Shown here piece by piece: positions 36,504 through 47,472 of a DNA stretch of 64,000 nucleotides (position 1 is its first letter; every line of letters starts with the position of its first letter). The DNA is from Dickeya oryzae. GTDB taxonomy: Bacteria > Pseudomonadota > Gammaproteobacteria > Enterobacterales > Enterobacteriaceae. The translations under genes were made by a program, and so were the position numbers. The notes beneath the pieces were generated by a model. The model saw only the letters and a program-made list of their open reading frames with translations. It made no database searches and had not been told where the DNA came from. Location of the stretch: contig NZ_SULL01000017.1 in the NCBI RefSeq assembly GCF_009372235.1, positions 116,661-180,660 of the forward strand, given 5' to 3'.

Positions 36504-36594
36504 TACTGTCTGATAAAGTTTACCTATATGCCGACGTGTTTTGTAGCCGTGGTAGTTTTACCAAATGTATCCGCCTGTTATGAAGGAGCCTGAT

Positions 36595-37383
36595 ATGAAG
36601 GTGGCGCTTGGTCAATTTGCTGTTCAGCGTTTATGGCAGGACAATGCCCAGACCTGCATGACATTAATGGTACAGGCTGCATCTGTCGGTGCTGATCTGC
36701 TGGTGTTGCCGGAGGCTGTTCTGGCGCGTGATAATGCGGACCCGGAATGGGGCGTCGGGTGTGCCCAACCGATAACCGGCCCTTTTGTTAGCCAGTTGCT
36801 GGCGGCGAGTCAGTCACTGGATATTAGCGTTGTGTTTACCTTGCATACCCCGGCGGCAGAAGGGAAAGTGCATAACACATTGCTGGTTATCCGGCGGGGA
36901 GAAGTCCTGGCTCATTACCATAAATTGCATTTGTACGATGCTTTCTCGGTACAGGAGTCCCGCCGGGTGACGCCGGGCAGTGCGTTGCCTCCAGTGGTGG
37001 AGATTGCGGGAATGCGGGTCGGGTTGATGGTGTGCTACGACATTCGTTTTGCCGAGATGGCGCGTCAGTTGGCGATTAACGGTGCTGATGTTCTGGTCGT
37101 CCCGGCGGCCTGGGTGAAAGGGCCGCACAAAGAAGCACACTGGGAGTTACTGGCGCGAACCCGAGCGCTGGAAAATACCTGCTATCTGGTCGCGACCGGA
37201 GAGTGTGGTGACAGGAATATCGGCAATAGCATGGTGATAGACCCTATGGGGGTGGTAATTGCTCAGGCTGCTGAGCAACCGCAATTGTTGCTGGCGGAAT
37301 TGCACCTGGAGCGAATTCAAACCGTTCGTCGCCAGTTACCTGTGCTACATCACAATCGCTTTAAGCCACCTGTATTACGATAA
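36595..37383 (+). CDS. ybeM: Nitrilase-family amidase YbeM (deaminated-glutathione amidase type)
   Basis: A 262-residue carbon-nitrogen hydrolase. The catalytic triad is Glu40 (VLPEAV), Lys110 (HYHKLHLYDAF) and Cys147 (VCYDIRF). The family member Nit1/YbeM hydrolyses deaminated glutathione, a repair activity; this is inferred from homology. ATG 36595 has AAGGAG eight bases before it; a frame start at 36565 is less good. Neighbours match the E. coli order crcB-ybeM-tatE-lipA. Confidence 0.88.
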   Translation: MKVALGQFAVQRLWQDNAQTCMTLMVQAASVGADLLVLPEAVLARDNADPEWGVGCAQPITGPFVSQLLAASQSLDISVVFTLHTPAAEGKVHNTLLVIRRGEVLAHYHKLHLYDAFSVQESRRVTPGSALPPVVEIAGMRVGLMVCYDIRFAEMARQLAINGADVLVVPAAWVKGPHKEAHWELLARTRALENTCYLVATGECGDRNIGNSMVIDPMGVVIAQAAEQPQLLLAELHLERIQTVRRQLPVLHHNRFKPPVLR

Positions 37384-37544
37384 GGGTAAGGCTTTTCTGG
37401 TCGGGTAAATGCATCGGGTAATGCGTTGGGTCTTACTTTGTTACAGATAGGCATTGCCTTATCCGGTATATCGATTTAAAAAGAGCATTATTAATGCATT
37501 AAAGCGCGCTGGCTTTTCCAGCTCACATTATCAGGTAGGTATGT

Positions 37545-37754
37545 ATGGAAGGTATCAGTATTGCCAAACTTTTAGTGATTGGCGCCTTGATTGTTCTGCT
37601 GTTTGGCACCAATAAATTGCGCAGTCTGGGCGGCGATCTGGGCGCGGCTATCAAAGGCTTCAAGAAAGCCATGAACGATGATCAGCCAGCGGCGAAATCT
37701 TCCGCTCAGGATGAACATCCTGCTGCTATCAGCGAGACGCGTCCGAAAGAATAA
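37545..37754 (+). CDS. tatE: Twin-arginine translocase subunit TatE
   Basis: A 69-residue TatA-family protein. One N-terminal transmembrane helix ([16 protein letters not shown]) is followed by an amphipathic helix starting [22 protein letters not shown] and a polar tail. It acts as a TatA-like pore subunit. Place before lipA and its short length identify it as TatE and not TatA. Confidence 0.9.
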   Translation: MEGISIAKLLVIGALIVLLFGTNKLRSLGGDLGAAIKGFKKAMNDDQPAAKSSAQDEHPAAISETRPKE

Positions 37755-37780
37755 GCGTATCAGCTGACAGTATTGAAACG

Positions 37781-37812
37781 AAAAAGCGGAGGGGGTTACC
37801 CATCCGCTTTTT
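37781..37812. terminator. Bidirectional terminator between tatE and lipA
   Basis: Ten-bp stem AAAAAGCGGA/TCCGCTTTTT (37781-37790 with 37803-37812) between convergent genes. Confidence 0.85.
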
Positions 37813-37858
37813 GTGTTGCTCATGTTTTTAGTAAGGGAGTGTTGCAGGTAATAACCTG

Positions 37859-38824
37859 TTATTTCACCTCAATCCCTTTAGCCTGCAGGTCTGCATGGTA
37901 GGAAGAACGAACAAACGGACCACAGGCGGCATGGGTAAAGCCCATTGCCAGCGCTTCCGCTTTCATTTCTTCAAATTCTTCCGGCGGCACATAACGCTGT
38001 ACTGGCAGGTGATGACGGCTGGGCTGCAGGTATTGTCCCAACGTCAGCATGGTCACACCGTGACGACGCAAATCGCGCATCACATCCAGAATTTCGTCGT
38101 TGGTTTCACCCAGCCCCACCATCAGACCGGATTTGGTCGGAATGGTTGGATGCGACGCTTTGAATTTCTCCAGCAATTTTAGCGACCATTCATAATCGGC
38201 ACCCGGACGAACCTGACGATAAAGACGCGGTACGTTTTCCAGATTATGGTTGAACACGTCTGGCGGCGTGGCGGTTAAAATATCCAGGGCGCGGTCCATA
38301 CGGCCGCGAAAATCCGGCACCAGTGTTTCGATTCTGATGGTTGGGTTTTTGCGACGTATCGCACTGATACAGTCGGCAAAGTGCTGTGCACCGCCATCAC
38401 GCAGGTCATCGCGGTCAACCGATGTGATGACCACATAACGTAACCCCATATCATGGATAGTTTGCGCCAGTTTTTCCGGCTCGTTGGCATCGGGCGTCAG
38501 CGGGCGGCCGTGGGCAACATCACAGAATGGGCAACGGCGAGTACAGATAGCCCCAAGGATCATGAATGTGGCGGTACCGTGATTAAAACACTCCGCCAGG
38601 TTAGGGCAGGAGGCTTCTTCGCAAACCGAGTGCAGACCATTGCGGCGCATGGCGTCCTTGATGCCCTGAATCCGGCTGGAGTCCGCAGGTAATTTTATCT
38701 TCATCCATTCTGGTTTGCGGAGCATTTCCTGACGCTCGGTAGCGACGGTGCGTACCGGGATCAGGGCCATTTTGTCTGCATCGCGGTATTTGACGCCACG
38801 TTCGATCTGAATCGGTTTACTCAT
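37859..38824 (-). CDS. lipA: Lipoyl synthase LipA
   Basis: A 321-residue radical-SAM enzyme inserting two sulfurs into octanoyl chains. The auxiliary 4Fe-4S cluster uses Cys68, Cys73 and Cys79. The radical-SAM cluster uses Cys94, Cys98 and Cys101 (CTRRCPFC). The C-terminal RSSYHAD supplies the Ser ligand. Same length as E. coli LipA. It works with LipB, encoded upstream. The ybeF gene found between lipA and lipB in E. coli is absent. Confidence 0.97.
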   Translation of the reverse strand: MSKPIQIERGVKYRDADKMALIPVRTVATERQEMLRKPEWMKIKLPADSSRIQGIKDAMRRNGLHSVCEEASCPNLAECFNHGTATFMILGAICTRRCPFCDVAHGRPLTPDANEPEKLAQTIHDMGLRYVVITSVDRDDLRDGGAQHFADCISAIRRKNPTIRIETLVPDFRGRMDRALDILTATPPDVFNHNLENVPRLYRQVRPGADYEWSLKLLEKFKASHPTIPTKSGLMVGLGETNDEILDVMRDLRRHGVTMLTLGQYLQPSRHHLPVQRYVPPEEFEEMKAEALAMGFTHAACGPFVRSSYHADLQAKGIEVK

Positions 38825-39014
38825 GGTTGCGTAATTTCCAGTTCTGAATCGCTGTTATGAATTTATCTAAAATTCATTGGATTACGTGAGAGATTAAACT
38901 TTTTTTTAAAAAACTCACAAAATTATATCATCTTTGTCTTCTGACGAGCAGCCATAGAACAACAAAATGCAGAAACAATGTAAATAAACTGTAACTGAAT
39001 GGTTTTGGTCGATG

Positions 39015-39725
39015 TCACTTGATATGCAGCGGGTACGGTTCTCCCTGCTGTGACCAGTCCCAGTCCAGCCATTCCTGCTGTTGGTAGTCCAACTGTGTCA
39101 TAAACGCGTTCACCATGACTGGTGCGGTGTTGGCTACCGTTGTACCAGGAACCAGTTCACTGAGCTGGGTCATGCTCATACCCGCATAGCCGCAAGGGTT
39201 GATGCGCAGGAAAGGGGACAGGTCCATCGCAATATTTAGCGCCAGACCATGAAACGAGCAGCCGTGCCGGATGCGCAATCCCAGCGAGCAAATTTTACGC
39301 TCGCCGACATAGACACCGGGAGCATCCGGGCGGGCATGCGCTTCAACAGCATAATGCGCCAGCGTGTTGATGACGGTATTTTCGATAGCGGTCACTAACT
39401 GGCGTACGCCCACTTTACGTCTTTTGATATCAATCAGCACATACATCACTTGCTGGCCGGGACCGTGATAGGTGACCTGACCACCGCGATCGCTTTGGAT
39501 CACCGGAATATCACCAGGCATCAGGACGTGTTCCGCTTTGCCTGCCTGACCCTGGGTAAAAACGGGCAGATGCTGCACCAGCCATAACTCGTCGGCGCTG
39601 TTGCTATCCCGCTGCTCAGTAAAGGTATGCATGGCCTGCGATACCGGTTCATAAGGCTGTATGCCTGATTGACGCACTATGATCGTATTGCGTGCTGTGA
39701 ACGTATCTTGTTGCAAGAGTGTCAT
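39015..39725 (-). CDS. lipB: Octanoyl-ACP:protein octanoyltransferase LipB
   Basis: A 236-residue enzyme moving octanoyl from ACP to lipoyl domains. Catalytic Lys144 lies in [10 protein letters not shown] and Cys178 in [10 protein letters not shown], spaced as in E. coli. An in-frame TTG at 39752 would add nine residues but overlaps a TATAAT (39752-39757 on the minus strand), so ATG 39725 is chosen. It is about 20 residues longer than E. coli LipB, mainly at the ends. Confidence 0.94.
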   Translation of the reverse strand: MTLLQQDTFTARNTIIVRQSGIQPYEPVSQAMHTFTEQRDSNSADELWLVQHLPVFTQGQAGKAEHVLMPGDIPVIQSDRGGQVTYHGPGQQVMYVLIDIKRRKVGVRQLVTAIENTVINTLAHYAVEAHARPDAPGVYVGERKICSLGLRIRHGCSFHGLALNIAMDLSPFLRINPCGYAGMSMTQLSELVPGTTVANTAPVMVNAFMTQLDYQQQEWLDWDWSQQGEPYPLHIK

Positions 39726-39751
39726 CGTCGGGTAAAGAAGGGATGAGCGCA

Positions 39752-39757
39752 ATTATA
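39752..39757 (-). promoter_or_regulatory. Possible lipB promoter -10
   Basis: TATAAT on the minus strand, 27 bases before the lipB ATG. The -35 match is weak. Confidence 0.4.
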
Positions 39758-39835
39758 GCGAGGGGAGAGTGGAGCGAATAGCGGTTTCCTCGCTTGTCTC
39801 CGGATTAGGGAGACAAGTCCGGGGAGTCGGGCTGG

Positions 39836-40099
39836 TTAGAGTACGACACGCACAATATCGATGTTACCCAGTTCTTCGTAGAGCGTTTCAACCTGCTCAA
39901 TATGGGTCGCGGTGATGGTAATCGATACGGAGTGGTAATTGCCTTTGGTACTGGGCTTGACCTGTGGGGTGTAGTCACCGGGAGCATGGCGCTGAACCAC
40001 TTCCACAACCAGATCCACCAGCTCCGGTTTTGCCAACCCCATGACCTTGTAAGTAAATGAACATGGAAATTCAAGCAGTTCGTTGAGTTTGGTTTTCAT
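39836..40099 (-). CDS. ybeD: DUF493 protein YbeD
   Basis: An 87-residue ACT-like fold protein, same length as E. coli YbeD. Conserved start [21 protein letters not shown] and end IVRVVL. Function is not established; linkage with lipB and dacA is conserved. ATG 40099 is used; the ATG-like codons upstream in frame fall in the terminator spacer. Confidence 0.93.
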   Translation of the reverse strand: MKTKLNELLEFPCSFTYKVMGLAKPELVDLVVEVVQRHAPGDYTPQVKPSTKGNYHSVSITITATHIEQVETLYEELGNIDIVRVVL

Positions 40100-40123
40100 G
40101 GTGACTCCAGAGTTATTCATTAG

Positions 40124-40157
40124 TACAAAAATTACCACTCCCGCCGAAGCGGGAGTG
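40124..40157 (-). terminator. Terminator after dacA
   Basis: Nine-bp stem CACTCCCGC/GCGGGAGTG with a loop reading UUCG on the minus strand, then GUAAUUUUUG. Confidence 0.82.
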
Positions 40158-40233
40158 TATAAGTATGACCGAAAGCGGGTTGTCGATCCTTAAGTGAGCA
40201 ACATAAGGGCAGTTACTCAGCATTCAAGGGGGA

Positions 40234-41445
40234 TCAACTAAACCAACGGTGGAACATCAGTTTGATGTAATCAAACAGACGACCGAAAATACCGCCTTCT
40301 TTGACTTCGTTCATGACAACCAGCGGGCGCTGATCAATGACTTTGCCGTCGAGCTGGAAGTTGATGGTCCCTACCACCTGGTTTTTAGCCAGTGGCGCAT
40401 GCAATTCTGTATTGGTCAGCACATAGCTGGCTTTCAGGTCTTTCATGCGTCCACGCGGGATGGTGATATAAACGTCTTTATCCACACCCAATGATACGCG
40501 GTCACTATTACCGAACCATACCGGCTCAGACGCAAACTCTTTACCGGTTTTCAGCGGTGCCACGGTTTCAAAGAAACGGAAACCCCAGGTGAGCAGTTTC
40601 TTGCTTTCTGTTTCGCGGCCTTTGAACGTCCGTCCGCCCATAACTGCGGAAATCAGGCGCATTTGCCCTTCGGTCGCTGAGGCGACCAGGTTATATCCTG
40701 CTGACGCAGTATGACCGGTTTTGATGCCATCCACGGCCAGGCTGCTATCCCACAACAGACCATTGCGGTTCAACTGGCGAATGTTGTTGAAGGTAAATTC
40801 TTTTTCTTTATAGGTCGCGTATTCATCCGGTACATCACGGATCAATGCCTGGCCAATGAGCGCCATATCGCGGGCTGAACTGTACTGGCCTTCTGCATCC
40901 AGGCCATGAACAGTTTTGAAGTTGGTATTCTGTAAGCCCAATGCCTTGACGTAACCATTCATCAGGTTGACGAACGCATCCTGGCTGCCTGCTACGTAAT
41001 CTGCCATTGCCACACAAGCATCGTTGCCGGATTGCAGAATGATCCCTTTATTCAGCAGGGAAACCGGTACACGATCACCCGGTTTGAGGAACATCAGTGA
41101 TGAACCCTGAAAATCGGGGTTACCAGTTGCCCAGGCGTCTTTACCGATCGTCACGACGTCGTTTGGCGTAATTTTCCCGGACTTAATCGCCTGCCCGATA
41201 ACATAACTGGTCATCATCTTGGTCAGACTGGCCGGATTGCGGCGGGTGTCGGCGTTCTTTTCCGCCAGGACTTTACCCGAGTTGTAATCAATCAGGATGT
41301 ACGCTTCGGCATCAATGTCCGGGACGGCAGGAATCATGGTTTTCAGATTAATGTCGTCTGCGTAGGCGAAAGTGGATGCACTGATGGCGAGCAACGTGCC
41401 GAGCGCAATACGTTTGGTAAAACAAGACGTGATTACTGTTTTCAT
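40234..41445 (-). CDS. dacA: D-alanyl-D-alanine carboxypeptidase DacA (PBP5)
   Basis: A 403-residue periplasmic penicillin-binding protein anchored by a C-terminal amphipathic helix ([14 protein letters not shown]). A signal peptide covers residues 1-29. Catalytic motifs are SLTK (Ser73, Lys76), SGN in LQSGNDA and KTG in GIKTGHT. It removes the terminal D-Ala from pentapeptides. Length equals E. coli PBP5. Confidence 0.97.
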   Translation of the reverse strand: MKTVITSCFTKRIALGTLLAISASTFAYADDINLKTMIPAVPDIDAEAYILIDYNSGKVLAEKNADTRRNPASLTKMMTSYVIGQAIKSGKITPNDVVTIGKDAWATGNPDFQGSSLMFLKPGDRVPVSLLNKGIILQSGNDACVAMADYVAGSQDAFVNLMNGYVKALGLQNTNFKTVHGLDAEGQYSSARDMALIGQALIRDVPDEYATYKEKEFTFNNIRQLNRNGLLWDSSLAVDGIKTGHTASAGYNLVASATEGQMRLISAVMGGRTFKGRETESKKLLTWGFRFFETVAPLKTGKEFASEPVWFGNSDRVSLGVDKDVYITIPRGRMKDLKASYVLTNTELHAPLAKNQVVGTINFQLDGKVIDQRPLVVMNEVKEGGIFGRLFDYIKLMFHRWFS

Positions 41446-41581
41446 GATTGGAACAACAACATCCGTGGGTATAAGTTAAAAAACGAGCCACACTATAGCA
41501 GATGAAAATCGGGGCGGCACCAGACAATACGTTACGTGATTTTGCTGATCGCCACAGGTGGTATCGTTATCACTTGTGTCG

Positions 41582-41611
41582 ATAAAGAAAGAGGGGATTA
41601 ACCCCTCTTTC
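41582..41611 (-). terminator. Terminator after rlpA
   Basis: Ten-bp stem GAAAGAGGGG/CCCCTCTTTC (41587-41596 with 41602-41611), followed on the minus strand by UUUAUC. The dacA gene starts separately 137 bases later. Confidence 0.85.
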
Positions 41612-41624
41612 GGGAGTCAATGCG

Positions 41625-42773
41625 TTACTGCGCGCCAGATACCGTCGTGATAAATGACGGTTGCTGTGCTTCGCTGGACAGGCGCTGCTGTAGATCAACG
41701 GCCTGTTGGCGGTTCTGGAATGGGCCTAACTGTATGCGATACAAGCCGTTACTCAGGGTCACCTTGCCGGGCACGCGGAAACGCTCGTTCAGGCTTTTTA
41801 GCCAGGTTTGCGCCCGTTGCTGATCGCTCAGCGCCCCGACCTGCACCACAATATTACCCGAGCCTGCGGGCACGCTTGCCGATGATGATGCAAGGGATGA
41901 CGTGGCGACAGAGGCGGCGCCGACCGCTGGTGTTGAGCGAACCGGTGCCGCGGCGGGAGTCGTTTCTGAACCTTCCAGTACACCGCTGGGCAGTGGTTTA
42001 GGCGCGCCGAGGAAACCGCCCCCGGTTGCGTTAGTGGTATGAGGGGCTGAGGCATCCGCAGCGCCAGTCATACCTGCGTTACTGGTAGCAGGGACCAGCG
42101 TCGCATTGCTGATGGGCCGTACGGCAGCGGCAGGCTGTGGCGCGCTTTCCATCATGGGAGTTCCCATACCGCTTGAGCCCAGTGTCGGGCGTGCAGGTAA
42201 GGCAAAGCTCTGTTTCACGACACGTGTACCGATGGTTCCCGGGCCGGAGAGTGTACCGTCCGGTGCTACGCTGATGAAGTCTACCTTCACCTTGGTATTA
42301 TTGGACAGGTTAAGACGGTCGGCGGCCCCTTTGGTCAGGTCGATGATTCTGCCCGGCGTATAAGGCCCGCGATCGTTGATGCGCACGACCAGACGACGGC
42401 CGTTGCTGAGGTTGGTCACGCGTACATAACTGGGAATAGGCAGCGTTGGATGCGCTGCCGCCATCGCATTGACATCGAATTCTTCACCGGTCGCGGTGCG
42501 GTTACCGACAGATTCTCTGTCGTGCCAGGCCGCAAACCCGCTTTCACTGAAGTTTTCCGGGTTTTTGACAATACGGTATGTTTTACCATTCATGCTGTAA
42601 TCTTGCATGTTGGCAGGGTTATAAGGTTCGTAGCGCGGTTCGACACCGCCGATTTCTTCTACCGGGCCGTTGTATGCCGAGGCCTGCGGTGAGGGAGACT
42701 GCGGCTGTTCCGTGACGCTACAGCCAGCCAGAGCCAGGCTGAGCGCGCCAATCCAAACCCAATCCTTACGCAT
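41625..42773 (-). CDS. rlpA: Septal-ring lytic lipoprotein RlpA
   Basis: A 382-residue outer-membrane lipoprotein with lipobox ALAGC (Cys18). It has a double-psi beta-barrel domain (about 70-170, ASWHDRES replaced by AAWHDRESVGNRTATGE), a Pro/Ala/Thr-rich linker and a C-terminal SPOR domain (about 305-380) that binds denuded glycan at the septum. In Pseudomonas RlpA is a lytic transglycosylase; activity of enterobacterial forms is less clear. It follows mrdB by nine bases. Confidence 0.93.
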   Translation of the reverse strand: MRKDWVWIGALSLALAGCSVTEQPQSPSPQASAYNGPVEEIGGVEPRYEPYNPANMQDYSMNGKTYRIVKNPENFSESGFAAWHDRESVGNRTATGEEFDVNAMAAAHPTLPIPSYVRVTNLSNGRRLVVRINDRGPYTPGRIIDLTKGAADRLNLSNNTKVKVDFISVAPDGTLSGPGTIGTRVVKQSFALPARPTLGSSGMGTPMMESAPQPAAAVRPISNATLVPATSNAGMTGAADASAPHTTNATGGGFLGAPKPLPSGVLEGSETTPAAAPVRSTPAVGAASVATSSLASSSASVPAGSGNIVVQVGALSDQQRAQTWLKSLNERFRVPGKVTLSNGLYRIQLGPFQNRQQAVDLQQRLSSEAQQPSFITTVSGAQ

Positions 42774-42782
42774 TGCTTACCC

Positions 42783-43895
42783 CTATAAATTCTTGGATAA
42801 CATTTTGCGGTGAGTGTGTATCGACATGACGATACCGAATCCCGCCATCAAGACGACCAGCGCCGAACCGCCATAACTGACCAACGGCAGCGGCACACCA
42901 ACCACCGGCAGAATACCACTCACCATGCCGATGTTAACAAACACATACACGAAAAAGATAAGCATCAGACCGCCGACCATCACCCGGCCGAAGGAGGTCT
43001 GCGCATTGGCGGCGATCACCAGACCCCGCGTGATCAGGAACAGATAAAGCGCCAGCAGAATCAGCACGCCGATCAAGCCGAGCTCTTCTGCCAGTACGGC
43101 AAAAATGAAGTCGGTGTGGCGTTCTGGCAGGAACTCTAATTGAGATTGAGTGCCCTGTAACCAGCCTTTGCCGCTCAAGCCACCGGAACCTATTGCGATT
43201 TTCGACTGAATAATATGGTAGCCAGCCCCCAGAGGGTCGGTTTCCGGGTCAAGCAGCATCATGATTCGGTCGCGCTGATAATCATGCATCAGGAAAAACC
43301 ACAACACGGGAATGAACGCGGCCAGCAAAATGGCTGCAACCGCAATCAGCCGCCAGCTCATGCCCGCAAGAAACAGCACGAACAAACCCGACGCACAAAT
43401 CAGGATAGCGGTACCCAGGTCCGGCTGGGCTGCAACCAGCAGCGTGGGGACGAAGGTTAACGCCAGCGCGATAGCCGTGTTTTTTAGCGACGGCGGACAC
43501 ATATCACGGTTGATATAGCGAGCCACCATCAGCGGTACTGCAATTTTAGCGATTTCTGATGGCTGGAAGCGCACCACACCGAGGTCGAGCCAGCGTTGCG
43601 CCCCCTTACTGATTTGGCCGAAGACATCCACCAGCACCAGCAGAATAAAGCAAAAAATGTACAGATAAGGTGCCCAGCTTTCATACACCCGTGGCGGAAT
43701 CTGCGCCATGCCAATCATGACGACCAGCCCCAGCACGCATTGAGCAACTTTGCGCTCCATCATTCCGGGGTCTTGCCCGCTGGCGCTCCACATGACGAAC
43801 AGGCTATAGCCCAGTAACGCCATTACACACAGAAGGAAAGGCAGGTCAATGTGCAGTTTGGTCCAGATTGAGCCTTTTTGTTGACTGTCTGTCAT
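42783..43895 (-). CDS. mrdB: Peptidoglycan polymerase RodA (MrdB)
   Basis: A 370-residue SEDS-family glycosyltransferase with about ten transmembrane helices. It ends with the family signature [25 protein letters not shown]. It polymerises lateral-wall glycan with PBP2. ATG 43895 gives [20 protein letters not shown], as in E. coli; the longer frame runs into mrdA. It overlaps no gene and lies eight bases after mrdA. Confidence 0.96.
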   Translation of the reverse strand: MTDSQQKGSIWTKLHIDLPFLLCVMALLGYSLFVMWSASGQDPGMMERKVAQCVLGLVVMIGMAQIPPRVYESWAPYLYIFCFILLVLVDVFGQISKGAQRWLDLGVVRFQPSEIAKIAVPLMVARYINRDMCPPSLKNTAIALALTFVPTLLVAAQPDLGTAILICASGLFVLFLAGMSWRLIAVAAILLAAFIPVLWFFLMHDYQRDRIMMLLDPETDPLGAGYHIIQSKIAIGSGGLSGKGWLQGTQSQLEFLPERHTDFIFAVLAEELGLIGVLILLALYLFLITRGLVIAANAQTSFGRVMVGGLMLIFFVYVFVNIGMVSGILPVVGVPLPLVSYGGSALVVLMAGFGIVMSIHTHRKMLSKNL

Positions 43896-43902
43896 GGTGT
43901 CT

Positions 43903-45813
43903 CTACTCGGTTTCACTGCCCGGAGGCGACGGCGGCGCGTCCGGCAGGCTGGTATTGTTGTCGCCCAACATAATATGGTCGAGGATCTGACGTACAATGG
44001 TCCCGACGGCGGGGCCTGCGCCGCCGTTTTCCAGAATGATGGACATAGCGACTTTCGGATTGTTGTAAGGGGCGAAGGCAATCATCAGCTTATGGTCACG
44101 TAGCCGCTCGGCAATCCGGTTGGCATTATAGGTTTCGTTTTCCTTCAGGCCGAATACCTGTGCCGTCCCTGACTTGACCGCAATTTTATACGGCGCGTCG
44201 GCAAAGTATTTATGCGCTGTACCATTCGGACGGTTAGCCACGCCATACATACCGTCTTTGACGATTTCCCAATAACCGGAACGAATGTCACCAATCTGCT
44301 GGTGTTGTGGTTGACGGAATGGCACCTTCGTGTTGTTGTCCATGGTACTGCCAAGCAGGTGCGGTACTTGCACCTGACCGTCATTAATCAGCGTCGTCAG
44401 CGCTTTTAGCATTTGAATCGGCGTTGCGGTCCAGTAACCCTGACCGATACCAACGGGGATAGTATCCCCTTGATACCACGGTTTCTTATAACGCTTTAAT
44501 TTCCATTCACGCGTCGGCATGATGCCCGGACTTTCTTCTTTGTCGGACAAATCGATCCCCGTACGCTGACCGTAACCGAATTTCGTCATCCATTCGGACA
44601 GGCGGTCGATGCCCATATCGTAAGCCACCTGATAGAAGAAGGTATCCGCAGATTCTTCAATGGCTTTGGTCAGGTTCAGGCGACCATGCCCCCATTTTTT
44701 CCAGTCGCGAAACCGTTTTTCCGAACCGGGCAACTGCCACCAGCCTGGGTCGAACAGCGACGTATACGGGGTAATGACATTGGCACTGAGTGCAGAAACC
44801 GCGATATAGGGCTTGACGGTTGAAGCTGGTGGGTAGACCCCTTGCGTCGCGCGGTTGATCAGCGGGCGGTTTGGATCGTTTAGCAAGGCGTGATAGGTCT
44901 TACTGGAAATACCGTCTACGAACAGGTTCGGGTCATAGCTGGGGGTGGAGACCATCGCCAGAATAGACGCGTCTTTCGGATCGGTGACCACCACGGCGGC
45001 ACGACTGCCTTCCAACAATTTCTCAATATAAAGCTGAAGGTTGAGATCCAGGGTCAGGTAGATATCTTTACCTGCTTGCGGAGGTTGCTCATGCAATTGG
45101 CGGATGACACGGCCGCGGTTATTGACTTCCACTTCCTCGTAACCCGGTTTGCCGTGCAGCACATCTTCGTAATAACGCTCAATGCCGAGTTTGCCGATAT
45201 CGTGCGTAGCGGCGTAATCCGCAAGCCTGCCTTCCTGGTCCAGCCGTTCCAGATCTTTATCGTTGATCTTGGAAACGTAGCCGATGACATGGGTGAGTGC
45301 GGCACCGTAAGGATAGTAGCGGCGTTGGTAGCCTTTGACTTCTACACCGGGAAAACGGTACTGGTTGACCGCGAAGCTCGCGACCTGCACTTCATTCAGC
45401 CCGGTTTTGACGGGAATAGAGGTGAAGCGGCGTGAGCGCTTGCGCTCTTTTCTGAAGTTATCGATGTCTTCATCGGTCAGGTCAACAACCGGCTTGAGCG
45501 CCTGTAGCGTCTCTTCCAGGTTGTTAACTTTTTCGGGAATCAGCTCTAACTGGTAAATAGTACGGTTGAGCGCCAGTGGCGTACCGTTACGGTCGTAAAT
45601 GATGCCACGGCTGGGGGCGATAGGTACCAGCTTGATACGGTTTTCATTTGAACGGGTACGGTAATCGTCAAAACGTACAATCTGCAGGTGGTATAGGTTG
45701 GCGACCAGAATACCGCTTAGCAGCAAAATGCCCAGAAATGCGACCAACGCCCGGCGTACAAACAGAGCCGCCTCAGCCGTATAGTCACGAAAGGGTTTAC
45801 GTTCTATATTCAT
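43903..45813 (-). CDS. mrdA: Penicillin-binding protein 2 (MrdA)
   Basis: A 636-residue class B transpeptidase of the elongasome. An N-terminal transmembrane anchor (about 20-45) precedes the pedestal domain and the transpeptidase domain, with SxxK in PPASTVKPY (about residue 330), SxN in the following ESADTFFY region and KSGTAQVFG. It crosslinks wall made by RodA and is the mecillinam target in enterobacteria. Confidence 0.97.
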   Translation of the reverse strand: MNIERKPFRDYTAEAALFVRRALVAFLGILLLSGILVANLYHLQIVRFDDYRTRSNENRIKLVPIAPSRGIIYDRNGTPLALNRTIYQLELIPEKVNNLEETLQALKPVVDLTDEDIDNFRKERKRSRRFTSIPVKTGLNEVQVASFAVNQYRFPGVEVKGYQRRYYPYGAALTHVIGYVSKINDKDLERLDQEGRLADYAATHDIGKLGIERYYEDVLHGKPGYEEVEVNNRGRVIRQLHEQPPQAGKDIYLTLDLNLQLYIEKLLEGSRAAVVVTDPKDASILAMVSTPSYDPNLFVDGISSKTYHALLNDPNRPLINRATQGVYPPASTVKPYIAVSALSANVITPYTSLFDPGWWQLPGSEKRFRDWKKWGHGRLNLTKAIEESADTFFYQVAYDMGIDRLSEWMTKFGYGQRTGIDLSDKEESPGIMPTREWKLKRYKKPWYQGDTIPVGIGQGYWTATPIQMLKALTTLINDGQVQVPHLLGSTMDNNTKVPFRQPQHQQIGDIRSGYWEIVKDGMYGVANRPNGTAHKYFADAPYKIAVKSGTAQVFGLKENETYNANRIAERLRDHKLMIAFAPYNNPKVAMSIILENGGAGPAVGTIVRQILDHIMLGDNNTSLPDAPPSPPGSETE

Positions 45814-45849
45814 CCAGCGATTGCTACTTCACAGGGTTCATCATTCGCC

Positions 45850-46320
45850 TTACTCCCGATGGTAAGGATGATTGGTGGTAATGCTCCAGGCCCGGTACAG
45901 ACTTTCCGCTACCAGCACACGCACCAGCGGATGAGGCAGTGTCAGCGGTGACAGCGACCAACTTTGCTCCGCCGCGGCTTTGCATTGTGGTGCTAACCCT
46001 TCCGGGCCGCCGATCAGCAGACTGATATCGCGTCCGTCTTGTTTCCAGCGTTCCAGTTGTTGCGCCAACTGCGGCGTTTCCCAGCGCGAGCCGGGAATAT
46101 CCAGCGTGACGATGCGGTTTCCTTTCCCTACAGCCGCTAGCATCAACTCACCTTCCCGCTCCAGAATCCGCTTGATATCCGCGTTTTTGCCACGCTTGCC
46201 CGCTGGGATTTCCACCAGCTCAAACGGCATATCTTTGGGAAATCGGCGAAGATAATCGGTAAAACCTGTCTGCACCCAGTCGGGCATCTTGGTGCCGACG
46301 GCGACCAGTTGCAGCTTCAT
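45850..46320 (-). CDS. rlmH: 23S rRNA pseudouridine-1915 N3-methyltransferase RlmH
   Basis: A 156-residue SPOUT methyltransferase. The start [19 protein letters not shown], the SAM-knot LLIGGPEGL and the end [12 protein letters not shown] are conserved with E. coli RlmH. It modifies pseudouridine 1915 in helix 69 of the 50S subunit. Directly adjacent to rsfS (one base gap), also a 50S factor. Confidence 0.97.
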   Translation of the reverse strand: MKLQLVAVGTKMPDWVQTGFTDYLRRFPKDMPFELVEIPAGKRGKNADIKRILEREGELMLAAVGKGNRIVTLDIPGSRWETPQLAQQLERWKQDGRDISLLIGGPEGLAPQCKAAAEQSWSLSPLTLPHPLVRVLVAESLYRAWSITTNHPYHRE

Positions 46321-46321
46321 A

Positions 46322-46639
46322 TCAGCCCCAGAGCTTTTCCAGTTCGTACAGGTGACGGCTTTCTTCCTGCATCACATGAACGATCACATCACCGAGGTCG
46401 ACCACGACCCAATCGGCATCATTTTCCCCTTCGACACCTAACGGCATCAGTCCGGCAGCGCGGGATTCCTGTACAACATGATCGGCGATAGAGCTGACAT
46501 GGCGGCTGGATGTTCCGGTGCAAATCACCATGTAGTCAGTGATGCTGGATTTCCCTTTCACATTGAGCGCCACGATATCCTGACCTTTCAAATCGTCCAG
46601 TTTATCAATAACGAAATCTTGGAGTGCTTGGCCTTGCAA
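46322..46639 (-). CDS. rsfS: Ribosomal silencing factor RsfS, probable TTG start
   Basis: A 105-residue protein binding uL14 and blocking 30S-50S joining in starved cells. The frame extends to an ATG at 46690, but that adds 17 residues not seen in E. coli. TTG 46639 has AGGGGGA five or six bases before it and gives [16 protein letters not shown], which lines up with [16 protein letters not shown] of E. coli. Conserved [12 protein letters not shown] and [19 protein letters not shown] are present. Confidence 0.92.
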   Translation of the reverse strand: MQGQALQDFVIDKLDDLKGQDIVALNVKGKSSITDYMVICTGTSSRHVSSIADHVVQESRAAGLMPLGVEGENDADWVVVDLGDVIVHVMQEESRHLYELEKLWG

Positions 46640-46705
46640 AGGTTCCCCCTTCGATAAGTGGTTAATCAGCCGGTTATGCCGGCCAGGCAATATTGGCGGG
46701 TAACA

Positions 46706-46763
46706 GCTGTTTCACCGTAGCTATAGGGCTACGGCAGGAGGTTTTCCTGTGGCTGAAACCAGC
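46706..46763 (-). promoter_or_regulatory. Three-way-junction structure between nadD and rsfS
   Basis: Outer stem GCTG-TTTCA (46706-46714) with TGAAA-C-CAGC (46754-46763), one bulged C. Inside are two hairpins, CCGTAG/CTACGG (46715-46720 with 46729-46734) and CAGGA/TCCTG (46735-46739 with 46745-46749). It fills most of the 169-base gap. E. coli has cobC here. Function unknown. Confidence 0.6.
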
Positions 46764-46808
46764 GGCGGAGTATATCACGGCCTTATAGTGAGTGGTATCG
46801 ACGTGTGG

Positions 46809-47468
46809 TTATCGATAGAGTCCGTGTGTGTCAATATACTTCAGTACGCTCTCGGGCAGCAGATCATGGCAGTCGAGGCCGTTTTGTCGACGCTGACGGA
46901 TTTCTGTCGCTGAAATTGAGAGCAACGGCGTATGGGCAAGATAAATCAACCCGTGGTTTTGACGGTGTAATTGCGCGGCATCCTGGGTTTGATGCCGAGT
47001 CAACCAGGCTTCCAGTTCGTCGGTATCCAATTGTTGGCGATAACCGGGCCGGGCGCACACCAACAGGTGACAGTAGTCCAGAATTTCCTGCCAGCGGTGC
47101 CAGTGATGTAGTGTCAGCAGCGAGTCTTGCCCAATAATGAATGCCAGTGGCGTACTGGTGCCTTGCTCTGTACGCAACGCTTCCAGTGTCTCAATCGTAT
47201 AAGACGGTGTGGCGCGTTGTAACTCACGAGGGTCTACGCAAAACAGCTTATTCCCCTGTACTGCCAGTTCTGCCATGGTCTTGCGCTGACTGGCGCTGGC
47301 TTCTGGCTGCTCGCGGTGCGGCGGCACATTATTGGGTAACAGAATGATGCGCTGAAGGCCGATTTCCTGCGCCAGTGCAGTAACCGGGCGCAGATGTCCG
47401 TAGTGAATCGGATCAAACGTACCGCCAAAATAGGCAGTCAGGGTAGGGCGAGTGGGGGATGTCGGCAA
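46809..47468 (-). CDS. nadD: Nicotinate-nucleotide adenylyltransferase NadD, probable TTG start
   Basis: A 219-residue enzyme making deamido-NAD in NAD synthesis. [13 protein letters not shown] near the N-terminus carries the (H/T)xGH nucleotidyl motif, and ISATEIRQR the second ATP motif. The frame continues upstream into holA, but its only starts there overlap holA coding sequence. TTG 47468 lies five bases after the holA stop and has GAGGT about eight bases before it. Confidence 0.9.
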   Translation of the reverse strand: MPTSPTRPTLTAYFGGTFDPIHYGHLRPVTALAQEIGLQRIILLPNNVPPHREQPEASASQRKTMAELAVQGNKLFCVDPRELQRATPSYTIETLEALRTEQGTSTPLAFIIGQDSLLTLHHWHRWQEILDYCHLLVCARPGYRQQLDTDELEAWLTRHQTQDAAQLHRQNHGLIYLAHTPLLSISATEIRQRRQNGLDCHDLLPESVLKYIDTHGLYR

Positions 47469-47472
47469 ATCG

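Noticed and set aside
39793..39817. Hairpin between ybeD and lipB as a terminator
   Set aside because: The stem (CTTGTCTCC/GGAGACAAG) is good, but no U-tract follows on the minus strand, so termination is not supported.
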